A stretch of 64,000 bases of DNA from Bacillota bacterium. GTDB taxonomy: Bacteria > Bacillota > Clostridia > Christensenellales > SZUA-584. The notes below the pieces were generated by a model. The model saw nothing but the letters and a program-made list of their open reading frames with translations. It searched no databases and was not told the DNA's origin. The position numbers and the translations under genes were made by a program. Below are positions 1-9,295 of the stretch, piece after piece. Within the stretch, counting starts at the first letter, position 1. Each line of letters begins with the position of its first letter. Where the stretch lies: assembly GCA_023461435.1 (NCBI GenBank), contig JAEYLC010000034.1, positions 1 to 64,000 of the forward strand, given 5' to 3'.

Positions 1-2
1 AT

Positions 3-269
3 ATTTCTGAGGATATACAGATTATCAATGACCCATACTCGGAGGCGTTTAATCCAATCAGAGATACAGTCTTCATGGGGAATCAAACAGCCTATGACAT
101 ATTCGGCTTTGCGAGCGGCATGATGGTTCCTGTGGGAATGGGGATACAAAGCGTGACGGACAACACATCCATTGTGCGGGCCGTGGGGACAACGCTTGTG
201 AAGCGGGGCGTAACTGTGGCAGCGGGATACGGCGCAGACAAGGCCGGAGAAGGATTAAGACTTAAATGA
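3..269 (+). CDS. C-terminal fragment of an unidentified protein (cut by left edge)
   Basis: An open frame runs in from the left edge and ends with TAA after the residues GLRLK; 88 residues are visible. An internal ATG at 75 has no convincing ribosome binding site, so the true start lies outside the window. The visible part has a glycine/methionine-rich, weakly hydrophobic stretch (GFASGMMVPVGMG). I do not recognise the family. The style and the decayed AT-rich DNA that follows recall the tail region of large polymorphic-toxin proteins, but that is only an impression. Confidence 0.45.
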   Translation: MSEDIQIINDPYSEAFNPIRDTVFMGNQTAYDIFGFASGMMVPVGMGIQSVTDNTSIVRAVGTTLVKRGVTVAAGYGADKAGEGLRLK

Positions 270-276
270 ATTAATT

Positions 277-618
277 ATGATACCCAACCTGAATGCAACT
301 GGTATGTCATGGGAAGGAATGATGGAATTAGTCGAATGGGAGAAGTATTATGAAAATAAGTTAACTCTCATGTTAAACGTTGGTGGAGATTGGTATCGTT
401 GATGAGATTACTGATATTCACGAAAATGGATTTAAATATTTGGTTGACAATCAGTCCAACATTCTTAATGTGGCTCTTAATGTAGCCCAATATTCGAACG
501 CGTTCATTATAATCCTTATTATAATGGTCATTGCAAACCGATAAAAAATTACCGCATTACGATTTTTTTGTCAAATGAATTACGGTGTTTCAAAAATTGG
601 TGGCTGTCAGGAAAATGA
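277..618 (+). pseudogene. Possible decayed coding sequence in two frames
   Basis: Three protein-like stretches follow one another in shifting frames: an ATG-started 41-residue ORF (277-402, with GMSWEGMMELVEWEKYYENK), a stretch at about 377-543 in another frame (contains DEITDIHENGFKYLV), and a third at 481-618 back in the first frame (contains HYNPYYNGHCKPIKNYR). None has a complete gene structure. The simplest reading is a gene broken by frameshifts, possibly a toxin tail or immunity gene belonging with the fragment upstream. Confidence is low because short AT-rich frames can look coding by chance. Confidence 0.3.
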
Positions 619-961
619 CAATCAGTTTTAGCTGAAATGATTTCCTGGATCACCGAGCGACAGTTTGTATTGATAATTATTGTAGCATAGCACTTATGGA
701 ATGTCGATTGTGCTGGTATACATGTTTTAACCGGCAGCTCATATATAAGCACTGCGCTGTCATTCAAATTTAAGTTTTCTATCGCCATCACATGGATTCT
801 GTGAGTTTTTTTCTGCATGGCACTCATGCGTTTAGTCACAACGATGTGGAGCCTTACCGGCAAATAAAAGCGCATCGCCGAGGAGCGCTCCATATTCGGG
901 CGTTGATAACGTTCGCGCTGCCCGATGCTGCGCAAAATAAAAAATGCTTCCGGAAAGAAAA
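619..961. other. AT-rich intergenic stretch, nothing supported
   Basis: This stretch lies between the decayed region and the 3' end of the response regulator gene. A minus-strand frame of 138 codons spans 549-965 from a TTG, but it matches no family I know and has no clear ribosome binding site. I saw no hairpin with a T-run here. Confidence 0.4.
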
Positions 962-2539
962 TCAACCTTTATCTCTGAAATCCTTTGGCGTCTTTGAGTA
1001 GTAGCGTTTAAAAACCGTGCTGAAATATGTTGGGTTCTGGTAGCCGACTTGTTCGGATATTTCATAAACAAGCAGATCGGTGTTTAAAAGCAAATCAAGC
1101 GCCTTTTTCATACGCAGGCTGGTAAGAAATTCGATAAAAGTGCTGTCGGTCTTTTGCTTGAACATGGAACTCAGATAACATGCACCCATCGCCGCATACT
1201 CGGCGACAACCTCCAATGTCAGATTGGGATCCGCATAGTGATCGAGCACATATTGCTTCGCTTTTGCAAAGGAATCTGAATATTTGCCCCGGGCATCATT
1301 GGCAATCAGATCGGCCAGTTCCATCACAATCTGAGACATCTTGTTTATCATATCATCCGCGGATTTTTGATTGATTATTTTGGCGTAAGCGTTGGAAGAA
1401 GCCATATAAATCCGGACCATCTCGTTTTCCCTGTTTGCCAGTGATCTCATTAAATCATAGTAGATATTGCTAACCACAATAACAGTTTGAAAATAGGATT
1501 TGATGTTTTTGGCTCTGATCTGGTCCTGAATGTGTGAAAACCATTTTTGAATTTCTGAATGATCGCCCGATTGTATCAGTATGGTGAGCTGATTTTCATT
1601 AACCTCAATAAAATCGTGTCTCATTTTGGTTTTGGTTGACAGGCTTTCATAATGCAATATTTTGTCGGAATCCAAAACGAAACGATGCTCGTTGATGGTA
1701 ATGGCTTCGCCATAAGCTTCGTTAAGCTTCGCGGGTGAATCTTTTATCCCGCTGAACGAAGCGCTCAATGAAAAACCCGTCTGATTGTTATTTAATACAT
1801 AGTTCTCCACAATGTTAATTTTGTGTTCAAGAGAAGAATGCTGTTCATCAATAATGACCACGATGAGCTCACCCAAACGCCGCTTGGCAATAATAAAACC
1901 TTCGCTGCCAAACAGAGATGTCAAGCTCGTTTCAAACTCGCTATCCAGCTCCCGAAGCTGTAAGTAGTCAAATGAGCTTGTAATCAGATCAAATGAATCC
2001 AGTTGAAGCAAAACCACCGAGTAGTATGAGCTTCCAAGCAACGCCCGTGTATACCCTTGATGAATGACAGGATCGCTTTCACATAGCGCATCCAAAAGCT
2101 GCTTGTTCGAGTCGGCCCTTTTCGCAGCTTCGATCAATTTGTTTTTCGTTTGTATTTCGTTGAATTCGGTATGAAGCCGCGACAGGAGATCAACAAAATT
2201 ATCGAATTTTATGGGCTTTAATATATAATCATACGCGCCCAGTTTGAGCGCTTTTTGAGCATAGTTGAACTCATCATAGCCGCTGATTATGATCACTTTT
2301 GAGGTGCTGCCGCATTCCACCAATTTTTCAAGCAGCTCAAGTCCATCCAGAAAAGGCATTTTAATATCTGTCACAATCAGATCGGCTTTTGTGGACTGAT
2401 AACAGGCCAATGCTTCTTTTCCGTTTGAGGCGACTCCGACAACCTCGTAGCCAAGGTCATTCCATGGAACGCTGTTTACAAGGCCGTTTCTGATAATATC
2501 TTCATCCTCGGCAATGATCACGTTAATAAAGCTGCTCAA
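962..2539 (-). CDS. AraC-type response regulator (YesN-like)
   Basis: This 525-residue regulator has an N-terminal receiver domain (about 1-120) with the acidic pocket E11-D14, phospho-acceptor D58 (VTDIKMP), S86 and K108. A long middle region of unknown role follows, then a C-terminal AraC double helix-turn-helix (about 420-525, ending KRYYSKTPKDFR). The start is a TTG that overlaps the TGA of the kinase gene (TTGA); it is backed by AAAGGGG seven bases upstream and by an in-frame stop two codons before it. Together with the upstream kinase it forms a two-component system of the kind that controls sugar uptake in Firmicutes. The neighbouring divergent sugar transporter operon is the likely target. 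Confidence 0.9.
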   Translation of the reverse strand: MSSFINVIIAEDEDIIRNGLVNSVPWNDLGYEVVGVASNGKEALACYQSTKADLIVTDIKMPFLDGLELLEKLVECGSTSKVIIISGYDEFNYAQKALKLGAYDYILKPIKFDNFVDLLSRLHTEFNEIQTKNKLIEAAKRADSNKQLLDALCESDPVIHQGYTRALLGSSYYSVVLLQLDSFDLITSSFDYLQLRELDSEFETSLTSLFGSEGFIIAKRRLGELIVVIIDEQHSSLEHKINIVENYVLNNNQTGFSLSASFSGIKDSPAKLNEAYGEAITINEHRFVLDSDKILHYESLSTKTKMRHDFIEVNENQLTILIQSGDHSEIQKWFSHIQDQIRAKNIKSYFQTVIVVSNIYYDLMRSLANRENEMVRIYMASSNAYAKIINQKSADDMINKMSQIVMELADLIANDARGKYSDSFAKAKQYVLDHYADPNLTLEVVAEYAAMGACYLSSMFKQKTDSTFIEFLTSLRMKKALDLLLNTDLLVYEISEQVGYQNPTYFSTVFKRYYSKTPKDFRDKG

Positions 2540-4278
2540 TGCTTATCCCCTTTCAAATGTTTGGGTATCGGAACAGTCACGCGAGTACCCGAGCCATATT
2601 CGCTTTTGTATTGCAGATAGTAATCGGGGCCGAATATGATTGTCATCCGTTTACAGACATTAATGACACCATAACTGTCGATGCTCTCTCCTTCGCATTC
2701 TTTACAGGCTTTGTTTAATATGTCCAATTTCTCTTGAGACATGCCTAGGCCGGTGTCGTCAATATGAATGTAAATGTTGTCCGAATCTTCGGTGATGCTG
2801 AGTGTGATCTTACCTTTTCGTTCGACTAGCTTGATGCCGTGGTATATGGCATTTTCAACCAGCGGCTGCAATAGAAGCTTAATTGTGTGGTACTGGTAAT
2901 ATTTTTCCGGAACGTTAATTTCATATTCCATTTTGCTCGCATACCGCATGGATTGAATAAGCAGATAGCTGTCGATATGCTGCATTTCTTCTTTGATTGT
3001 GATGATATCCTTGCCCTTGCTTAACGACACACGGAAAAAATCAGTCAGCGCAGAAACCATCACAATGACTTTTTCGGTATCCCCGGCTCTGGCCGTCCAT
3101 ACAATTGAATCAAGCGTGTTGTATAAAAAATGGGGATTGATCTGAGCCTGCAGCGCGTTGAGCTCAGAGATCTGCAGCTTTTTCAGGTCGTCGATTTCTT
3201 TTGAAGTATAGCGTGAGATTTCTCTGATCATATAGTTGAACTTTTCGGACAGTATGCCTACCTCGTCGTTGGAGGTGATGTCCATCTGAACATCCAGATT
3301 TCCCGTTGTGGCATGGGTCATGAGCTTATGCAGTTTTATAATGGGCTTTGAGAACTTGTCTGAAAAACGGATGGACAGTACGAGTGACAGAATTCCTATG
3401 AAGGCTGTTAATACGATGACAATTGTAAAAATCTCAGATGCGTCCGCCGTGATTTCGCTGTATGGAATAATGCCTATGGTGGTAAACCCGGATATTGAGG
3501 ATTTCTTCTCGGTGTACATATATTCGTTGGGGCGATATTGAATAAGCCTGTTCAATTCCTGTTTTTCATGATACTGAGTGTCACGAGGATAGACTATGGC
3601 CTGATTCTGATCGTTTAAAAGAAGTGTGTAGCCTTTTTTCAAAAAGCCCTTGTCATATATATACTGGATCACAGACAGCTCGATATCCACCATTGCGACG
3701 CCGAGGGAATTGCCTGTTGCTTTGTCAATGATATTGACGCCAACGGAAAGGAGGGGGGTATCCACGGTTTGGGTCACATAAGAACCGATATGCGGTTCAA
3801 ACCAGACCTCATGACCGGAGGAGGTCACTTTTTTATACCAGCCTGTGCTGAGAAAATCGACATTTTCTTTAATTGTATGAAATGTTGAACGGTAAACTCC
3901 GCCGTTTTTACAGATAAGGTATATCGAGAAAATATTAGCGCTTTGCTGCTGGATATCATCAAGCCGTGAATCCAAAAGCAGATCGATCGAGTATTTTTGA
4001 GAGATAGACGCAGGGAGGTCTTCTCTTATAATCTGTTGAATGGAGTTGTCGTTCGCTACCATATTGGCGATAACGGAAGCATTGCGCATGATGGTTTCGG
4101 TTTCGCTGTTAATTCTGTCAATCGCAAAGTTCGCGAAAACCTCCGAGTTGGATTTGAGCATATTAATAGAGAAAACGCCGACGATCGAGCCGAACAAAAG
4201 TGGAGGAAGCGTGCTGAGCGCAAGAAAATACACCAGAAACTTACGCTTTATTGAAATGAATCTTCTTTTCTGCTCCAT
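2536..4278 (-). CDS. Sensor histidine kinase (YesM-like)
   Basis: Membrane sensor of about 580 residues. Segments in order: transmembrane helix at about 13-38, extracytoplasmic Cache-like sensor domain (about 40-280), second helix at about 284-303, HAMP (about 304-356), His_kinase domain with the phospho-accepting H383 in QINPHFLYNT, and a HATPase domain with the N-box LVENAIYHG. The frame could extend upstream to 4374, but the ATG at 4278 follows AAAGGATG and begins a typical charged N-terminus (MEQKRRF), so I chose it. Translation is coupled to the response regulator by a 4-base overlap. It probably senses the sugar directly or through a binding protein encoded by the divergent operon. Confidence 0.9.
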   Translation of the reverse strand: MEQKRRFISIKRKFLVYFLALSTLPPLLFGSIVGVFSINMLKSNSEVFANFAIDRINSETETIMRNASVIANMVANDNSIQQIIREDLPASISQKYSIDLLLDSRLDDIQQQSANIFSIYLICKNGGVYRSTFHTIKENVDFLSTGWYKKVTSSGHEVWFEPHIGSYVTQTVDTPLLSVGVNIIDKATGNSLGVAMVDIELSVIQYIYDKGFLKKGYTLLLNDQNQAIVYPRDTQYHEKQELNRLIQYRPNEYMYTEKKSSISGFTTIGIIPYSEITADASEIFTIVIVLTAFIGILSLVLSIRFSDKFSKPIIKLHKLMTHATTGNLDVQMDITSNDEVGILSEKFNYMIREISRYTSKEIDDLKKLQISELNALQAQINPHFLYNTLDSIVWTARAGDTEKVIVMVSALTDFFRVSLSKGKDIITIKEEMQHIDSYLLIQSMRYASKMEYEINVPEKYYQYHTIKLLLQPLVENAIYHGIKLVERKGKITLSITEDSDNIYIHIDDTGLGMSQEKLDILNKACKECEGESIDSYGVINVCKRMTIIFGPDYYLQYKSEYGSGTRVTVPIPKHLKGDKH

Positions 4279-4454
4279 TTTATTCACATCCTTTAAACGA
4301 AAATCATGATAACAGAGCGGTTGCGTTTCGTCAAACAGAATCAGGGGAATCAAAAATAAGTTAAAGCCGATCAAAAATATGTTTATTTACTTGCAGAGTT
4401 ATATAATCTATTATTAGACCATCACGAAAGTGATCCGAGTCGAAAGGAATCTGT

Positions 4455-5462
4455 ATGAATAAAATGGCTTTTGTCATTATTATTCCCCTGCTGATAGTGG
4501 CCTCGCTTTGCGGATGCAGCAATGGCAGCCATGCTGGCTTAGATTACGAAAATTCAGAGACAGATTCGACACAAACGGACGATAAGACAGACCAGCAGAT
4601 TCGGGTGGGCTTTTCTCAGATTGAAAACAACATGCCTTGGCGCATTGCCGAGACAAACAGTATAAAGGGAGAAGCAGAAAAAAGAGGCATAGAGCTGGTT
4701 ATCACGGATGCCCAGAGCTCTCTGGAAAAACAAGTGGCTGATGTGAAATCTCTTGTGCAGCAGGATGTGGATTATATTCTCCTGGCTCCCAGACAAGAGC
4801 GCGGATTAGAGGATGCTTTGGCGGCGGCGAAGGAAGCCGGAATCCCCGTGATACTGATTGACAGATGGGTGTTTGGAGTGTCCGGTGAAGATTATGTCAC
4901 ATTCATTGGGTCGGATCACATCCAGGAGGGCCGGTGGGTTGCACAGTGGCTCGCGGAAGCCACAGACGGGCAGGCGAATATCGTTGAGCTCAGAGGAACA
5001 GACGGCGCTTCGGTCGCAATAAAAAGAAAAGAGGGATTTGAAGAAGTCATCAAGTCTTATCCTGGCATGAATATCATTGCGTCGGAAACGGCAAATTTTA
5101 CGAGGTCTGAGGGAAAAAAGGTGATGGAGAACCTCGTACAAAAGTATGGAGATAAGATCACGGCCGTATTTGCTCACAACGATGAAATGGCGATAGGGGC
5201 GATTCAGGCAGTCAAGTCGATTGGCAAAACGCCCGGAGAAGATATCATTTTTGTCTCGATAGACGGAGAAAAGGATGCTCTGAAAGCGATTATAGCCGGT
5301 GAACTGGGATGTTCGGTCGAATGCAGCCCGTACTTTGGGCCCAAAGCGTTTGAGGTGATTGAAAAGCTCGAGAGGGGCGAAAAAGTGCCGAACAATATCG
5401 TGAACAAAGATCGGATTTTCGATATCACAAATGCCGAGTCGTATATCGACGAAGCGTTTTAA
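4455..5462 (+). CDS. Sugar-binding lipoprotein, ABC transporter (YtfQ-like), copy 1
   Basis: Periplasmic-binding-protein-4 family receptor, 335 residues. The signal peptide ends in the lipobox LCGC with lipidated C21, followed by a polar linker and the sugar-binding fold (starts QIRVGFSQIENNMPWR; FAHNDEMAIGAIQ; VSIDGEKDAL). It resembles galactofuranose-type binding proteins paired with a double ATPase and two permeases, which is the layout here. The start is preceded by AAAGGA. It is the first gene of the plus-strand locus, divergent from the YesMN pair. A paralogue follows immediately. It could serve as a sensing receptor or have a slightly different ligand preference. Confidence 0.88.
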   Translation: MNKMAFVIIIPLLIVASLCGCSNGSHAGLDYENSETDSTQTDDKTDQQIRVGFSQIENNMPWRIAETNSIKGEAEKRGIELVITDAQSSLEKQVADVKSLVQQDVDYILLAPRQERGLEDALAAAKEAGIPVILIDRWVFGVSGEDYVTFIGSDHIQEGRWVAQWLAEATDGQANIVELRGTDGASVAIKRKEGFEEVIKSYPGMNIIASETANFTRSEGKKVMENLVQKYGDKITAVFAHNDEMAIGAIQAVKSIGKTPGEDIIFVSIDGEKDALKAIIAGELGCSVECSPYFGPKAFEVIEKLERGEKVPNNIVNKDRIFDITNAESYIDEAF

Positions 5463-5626
5463 GAAATAGCTGAACTCAGAAAAATGATGTGAAAATGTGC
5501 TTTTCATCCGCTTTTTACGAAGCCTGGTTTTGTGTACCCTGTTTTAAACAAAATGAGCTTCGGGCGAAAAAGGATTCTGCTTTGTTGTGCAAAAAACAAC
5601 AATGATTAATAAAAAGGAGAAACGTA
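5463..5626 (+). other. Spacer between the two binding-protein genes
   Basis: The spacer is 164 bases. It ends with AAAAAGGAGAAACGTA directly before the second gene, a good ribosome binding site. I saw no clear promoter or terminator. Confidence 0.4.
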
Positions 5627-6685
5627 ATGAAAAAAATCTTGGTGATTTGCTTGACGGTTGTGATGGCGCTGACAATGCTGGCGGCTTGCGCCCTGCCAGC
5701 TGAGAAGCCGTCCGCTGAAGCCACAGAGGCTCCCACGGTGGAGGCCACAGAGGCTCCCTCTGCTGAAGCGAGTGAAGCTGTCTCTGACGAAGCGAACCCG
5801 CTCACGGGTATAAAGGTTGGGTTCTCTCAGATGGAGAACAACATGCCCTGGAGAATAGGTGAAACCAATTCCATGAAAAACGAAGCGGCGGCGAGAGGTG
5901 TTGAGCTCGTTTACACAGACGCGCAGTCGGATTCGGCGAAGCAGGCAAATGACATTGAAAGCCTGATCGCTCAGCAGGTAGATTATCTGGTGATTGCTCC
6001 CAGAGAGGCCGAAGGCCTTCAGTCTGTTTTGGAAGATGCGGAGGCGGCCGGCATCCCCGTTATTCTGGTGGACAGAGACACAAAAGGTGAACGCCTGACG
6101 TTTATTCATTCTGATCTGTATCTGGAAGGCCAGCAATGCGCAGAGATATTGGCGCAGGCGCTGGGCGGCAAAGGCAATGTTGTGGAACTGACGGGCACAG
6201 AGGGTTCCTCGGCTGCCATCGACAGGCAGAAAGGTTTCATGGATGTGATCAGCTCCAAATATCCCGACATCAAAGTGATCATGTCTCAGACGGGCAACTT
6301 CTCGAGAATCGAAGGCAAAGACGTTATGGCCAATATCCTTCAGGCTCAGGGAGAAAACATTGATGCGGTATATGCGCACAACGATGAAATGGGTCTTGGT
6401 GCGATAGAAGCCATTGAAGCCGACGGACGTTTTGTACCTGGCAAGGATATACTGATCGCTTCGATAGACGGCCAGAAGTCAGGGCTTGAAGCGGTTATCG
6501 ACGGGAAGTTCGTTGCGACAGTTGAGTGCTCGCCGTTCTTTGGCCCCATTGTGTTCGATATCATCGAACAGCATCTGGCTGGTGTGACGCCTGAGAGCGA
6601 TATCATCAATCCGGATAGAATTTTCACGATTGACGGTGCCAACGGAACAACAAAGGCAGCCGACGCTGTGGACAGTGCCTATTAA
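5627..6685 (+). CDS. Sugar-binding lipoprotein, ABC transporter (YtfQ-like), copy 2
   Basis: 352 residues, a paralogue of the preceding gene: both share the ligand-pocket segments VGFSQxENNMPWRIxETNS, TDAQS, AHNDEM and ECSPxFGP. The lipobox LAAC gives C21. The linker after the lipid anchor carries an imperfect repeat of EATEAPT/EATEAPS/EASEAVS, likely a flexible spacer from the membrane. It stands directly before the ATPase gene, with a strong hairpin between them, so it is the more likely cognate receptor of the transporter. Confidence 0.9.
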   Translation: MKKILVICLTVVMALTMLAACALPAEKPSAEATEAPTVEATEAPSAEASEAVSDEANPLTGIKVGFSQMENNMPWRIGETNSMKNEAAARGVELVYTDAQSDSAKQANDIESLIAQQVDYLVIAPREAEGLQSVLEDAEAAGIPVILVDRDTKGERLTFIHSDLYLEGQQCAEILAQALGGKGNVVELTGTEGSSAAIDRQKGFMDVISSKYPDIKVIMSQTGNFSRIEGKDVMANILQAQGENIDAVYAHNDEMGLGAIEAIEADGRFVPGKDILIASIDGQKSGLEAVIDGKFVATVECSPFFGPIVFDIIEQHLAGVTPESDIINPDRIFTIDGANGTTKAADAVDSAY

Positions 6686-6704
6686 AAAGATCGGATAACA
6701 GGGT

Positions 6705-6736
6705 AACGTACCGTGGATCCAGATCCACGGTACGTT
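6705..6736 (+). other. Intercistronic hairpin after the binding-protein gene
   Basis: Two perfect 15-base arms (6705-6719 and 6722-6736) meet around a 2-base centre. No T-run follows, so it is not a normal intrinsic terminator. It lies between the receptor gene and the ATPase gene, where such structures commonly protect the upstream message and raise the receptor-to-transporter ratio. A dimeric protein-binding site is an alternative. Confidence 0.75.
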
Positions 6737-6767
6737 GCTATCACATGTGTCTATCGGAGGAGAAAAG

Positions 6768-8276
6768 ATGAGCCATGATATTTTGCTTCAAGTGAATAAC
6801 GTGACAAAGAGTTTTCCGGGATGCAAAGCTCTTGACAATGTGGGATTGACGGTCAGAAAAGGGTCTGTGCATGCGTTGATGGGAGAAAACGGAGCCGGCA
6901 AATCGACATTGATCAAAGTCCTCACCGGTGTTTATCAAGCGGACGAGGGTGAAATTTTTATTAACGGTGAAAAAGTCTTTTTCAGTACGCCGAAAGAGGC
7001 TCTGGATAAAGGCATCAGCACCATATATCAGGAGCTTGATTTGATTCCCGAGCTCAGCGTTGCGGAGAACATATTTCTCGGCAGAGAGATTATGAAAGGC
7101 AAATTAATCGACTGGAAAAAGACCCATGAGAAAGCCCGGGAGATCATGGAATCCATTCATATCGATATTGACACCAAAAGCACTCTTTCATCCCACAGCA
7201 CGGCTATTCAGCAGATGGTGAGTATTGCAAGGGCTGTATCTGTTCAGGCAAAGCTGGTTGTCATGGATGAGCCCACCTCTTCGCTTGATGAAAAAGAAGT
7301 CGCGATACTTTTTCAGGTTATCAAAGACCTGAAATCACGCGGGGTTTCGATCATATTCATCACGCACAAACTGGATGAGGTATTTCAGATATGCGACGAA
7401 ATGACGATCATGAAAGACGGCGTCGTTGTCGCCAACGCTGATGTGGAGAAAATATCAAAGCTTGAAATGGTCTCGCTGATGGTCGGCAGAGACAGCTCCG
7501 GAATCGTTGACAATAAAAAGGATTATTCAAGGGTCAACGTCCGGGAAGAAAGCGTATTGGCTGTTAAAAACTTAAAGCACGGATCAAAAGTCGTTGACCA
7601 GAGCCTTGACCTTAAAAAGGGTGAAATTTTGGGTCTTGCCGGTTTATTGGGATCGGGGAGAACGGAACTTGTCCGGCTAGTATTTGGCGTCGATAAGCCG
7701 GAGAGCGGCGAAATCTATGTGAAGCAAGAAAAAGTGCATTTTAAATCTCCGCGGGCGGCAATGAAAAAGAACATGGCGTTCTGCTTTGAAGATAGAAAAG
7801 TCGAGGGCATTATACCAAATATGTCCGTTAAAAATAATATTACCCTTGCCATACTTCCCAGAATATCGAAGCTGGGTGTGGTGTCCAATAAGAAACAGGA
7901 TGAAATCGTCGGCAAGTACATAGATGCGTTAAAGATAAAGGTATCGGATCCCAGTCAGCCGATCAAGTCTTTAAGCGGCGGTAACCAGCAAAAAGTGCTT
8001 CTGGCGCGAGCGCTCGCAAGCAACCCGGAGCTTTTGATACTCGACGAGCCGACACGCGGCATCGATGTGGGTGCAAAAAAAGAAATACTGGATATCACCG
8101 AGTCTCTGGCTGAAGAGGGCATATCCGTGCTGCTTATATCCTCGGAGCTTCAGGAACTGGTGTCTTCGTGCAGTAAGATCAGCATCATCAGAGACGGTAA
8201 AAGAGTCGGAGAGCTGAACGGAGAAGAGATTTCGGAAAAGGAGATATTGAAGGCGATTGCCGGAGATGTTCAGTGA
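6768..8276 (+). CDS. Sugar ABC transporter, double ATP-binding subunit (YtfR/RbsA-like)
   Basis: 502-residue ATPase with two nucleotide-binding domains. The first has Walker A GENGAGKST (39-47) and Walker B MDEPTSSLD; its signature is weak. The second has a degenerate Walker A GLLGSGRTE (about 292) with a canonical signature LSGGNQQ (about 402) and Walker B LDEPTRGID. This asymmetric pair is typical of the RbsA/YtfR family. The start at 6768 follows GGAGGAGAAAAG; the frame extends to 6735 but that part would overlap the hairpin. It energises the two permeases that follow. Confidence 0.93.
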   Translation: MSHDILLQVNNVTKSFPGCKALDNVGLTVRKGSVHALMGENGAGKSTLIKVLTGVYQADEGEIFINGEKVFFSTPKEALDKGISTIYQELDLIPELSVAENIFLGREIMKGKLIDWKKTHEKAREIMESIHIDIDTKSTLSSHSTAIQQMVSIARAVSVQAKLVVMDEPTSSLDEKEVAILFQVIKDLKSRGVSIIFITHKLDEVFQICDEMTIMKDGVVVANADVEKISKLEMVSLMVGRDSSGIVDNKKDYSRVNVREESVLAVKNLKHGSKVVDQSLDLKKGEILGLAGLLGSGRTELVRLVFGVDKPESGEIYVKQEKVHFKSPRAAMKKNMAFCFEDRKVEGIIPNMSVKNNITLAILPRISKLGVVSNKKQDEIVGKYIDALKIKVSDPSQPIKSLSGGNQQKVLLARALASNPELLILDEPTRGIDVGAKKEILDITESLAEEGISVLLISSELQELVSSCSKISIIRDGKRVGELNGEEISEKEILKAIAGDVQ

Positions 8277-8288
8277 GTGGAGGACGAA

Positions 8289-9293
8289 ATGAGGAATAAT
8301 GCGAATAATGTATCTATCAAAAATATAATAGGCAACAACGAAGCGCTCATCGTGTTGGTTTTGTTTATCATTTTCAATTTCATTGTGACACCCAACTTTG
8401 TATCGATAGGAACACTGAACAATGTGATCATTCAGATGACGCCGGTGCTCCTGACGGGACTTGGACTGACGTGGGTGATTGCGTCCGGCGGCATTGATAT
8501 TTCTGTCGGCGCGGTCATGGCTCTGGCTTCAATTGTTTCGGCCAAAGCCATGGTGCCGACGGCAGCCGCTTTAAACGAACAGGTTGGCGGATGGGGGTGG
8601 TGCTTACCGGCGCTGCCCGCGATGCTGGTCGGTATCATTGCGGGCATGGTTTCCGGTCTTTTGGTGGGACTGATCATCGCAAAATTCAGAATACAACCCA
8701 TCATCGTATCGCTGACATTTATGATATCCATCCGGGGCATCGCGCAGATCATCAACGACTCCATGCTGCTGGAATTTAAAGACGCGTCGTACATGTTTAT
8801 CGGAAAGTACAAATTGTTTCAGGTGATACCCATCCAGCTGCTCATTATGGTGATCGCCGTGCTGATCATATGGTATATCTCCAACAAAATGGCGTTTGGA
8901 AGATATGTCCAGTCGGTCGGAGACAATTTTAAAGCGTCGTATTTGACGGGAATCAATACCAGCGCGGTCATCGTCATCATTTATGTCACTTCGGCTTTTC
9001 TGGCCAGTATTGCAGGTATTGTGAAAACTGCGGAGCTGGCCGCGGCTGATGCGAACGGCATTGGCAAATTGATTGAACTGGATGCCATCGCGGCGGTTGC
9101 CATTGGGGGAACGCCGATGACAGGAGGCAAACCGAGAGTCATTGGTACGGTGTTCGGGGTGATCATCATTGTGTTGGTCAACATCTCGGTCAACATGAAC
9201 AACATACCGTATGCTTATGCGCAAGTTATCAAAGCGGCAATCATCATCGTTGCTCTTTGGTCCCAAAGTTTAAACAAAAAAGGCAGGGCGTAA
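8289..9293 (+). CDS. Sugar ABC transporter permease 1 (YtfT-like)
   Basis: BPD_transp_2 family membrane protein of 334 residues with many hydrophobic helices and the family segment ASGGIDISVGAVMALA. A GTG at 8277 abuts the ATPase stop, but the ATG at 8289 has GGAGG five bases upstream and is the better start. With the next gene it makes the two-permease arrangement known from the YtfT/YjfF transporter. Confidence 0.9.
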   Translation: MRNNANNVSIKNIIGNNEALIVLVLFIIFNFIVTPNFVSIGTLNNVIIQMTPVLLTGLGLTWVIASGGIDISVGAVMALASIVSAKAMVPTAAALNEQVGGWGWCLPALPAMLVGIIAGMVSGLLVGLIIAKFRIQPIIVSLTFMISIRGIAQIINDSMLLEFKDASYMFIGKYKLFQVIPIQLLIMVIAVLIIWYISNKMAFGRYVQSVGDNFKASYLTGINTSAVIVIIYVTSAFLASIAGIVKTAELAAADANGIGKLIELDAIAAVAIGGTPMTGGKPRVIGTVFGVIIIVLVNISVNMNNIPYAYAQVIKAAIIIVALWSQSLNKKGRA

Positions 9294-9295
9294 GG

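Noticed and set aside
549..965. Minus-strand frame of 138 codons from a TTG after the response regulator
   Set aside because: No family resemblance, no convincing ribosome binding site and composition like the surrounding AT-rich debris; it may be chance.
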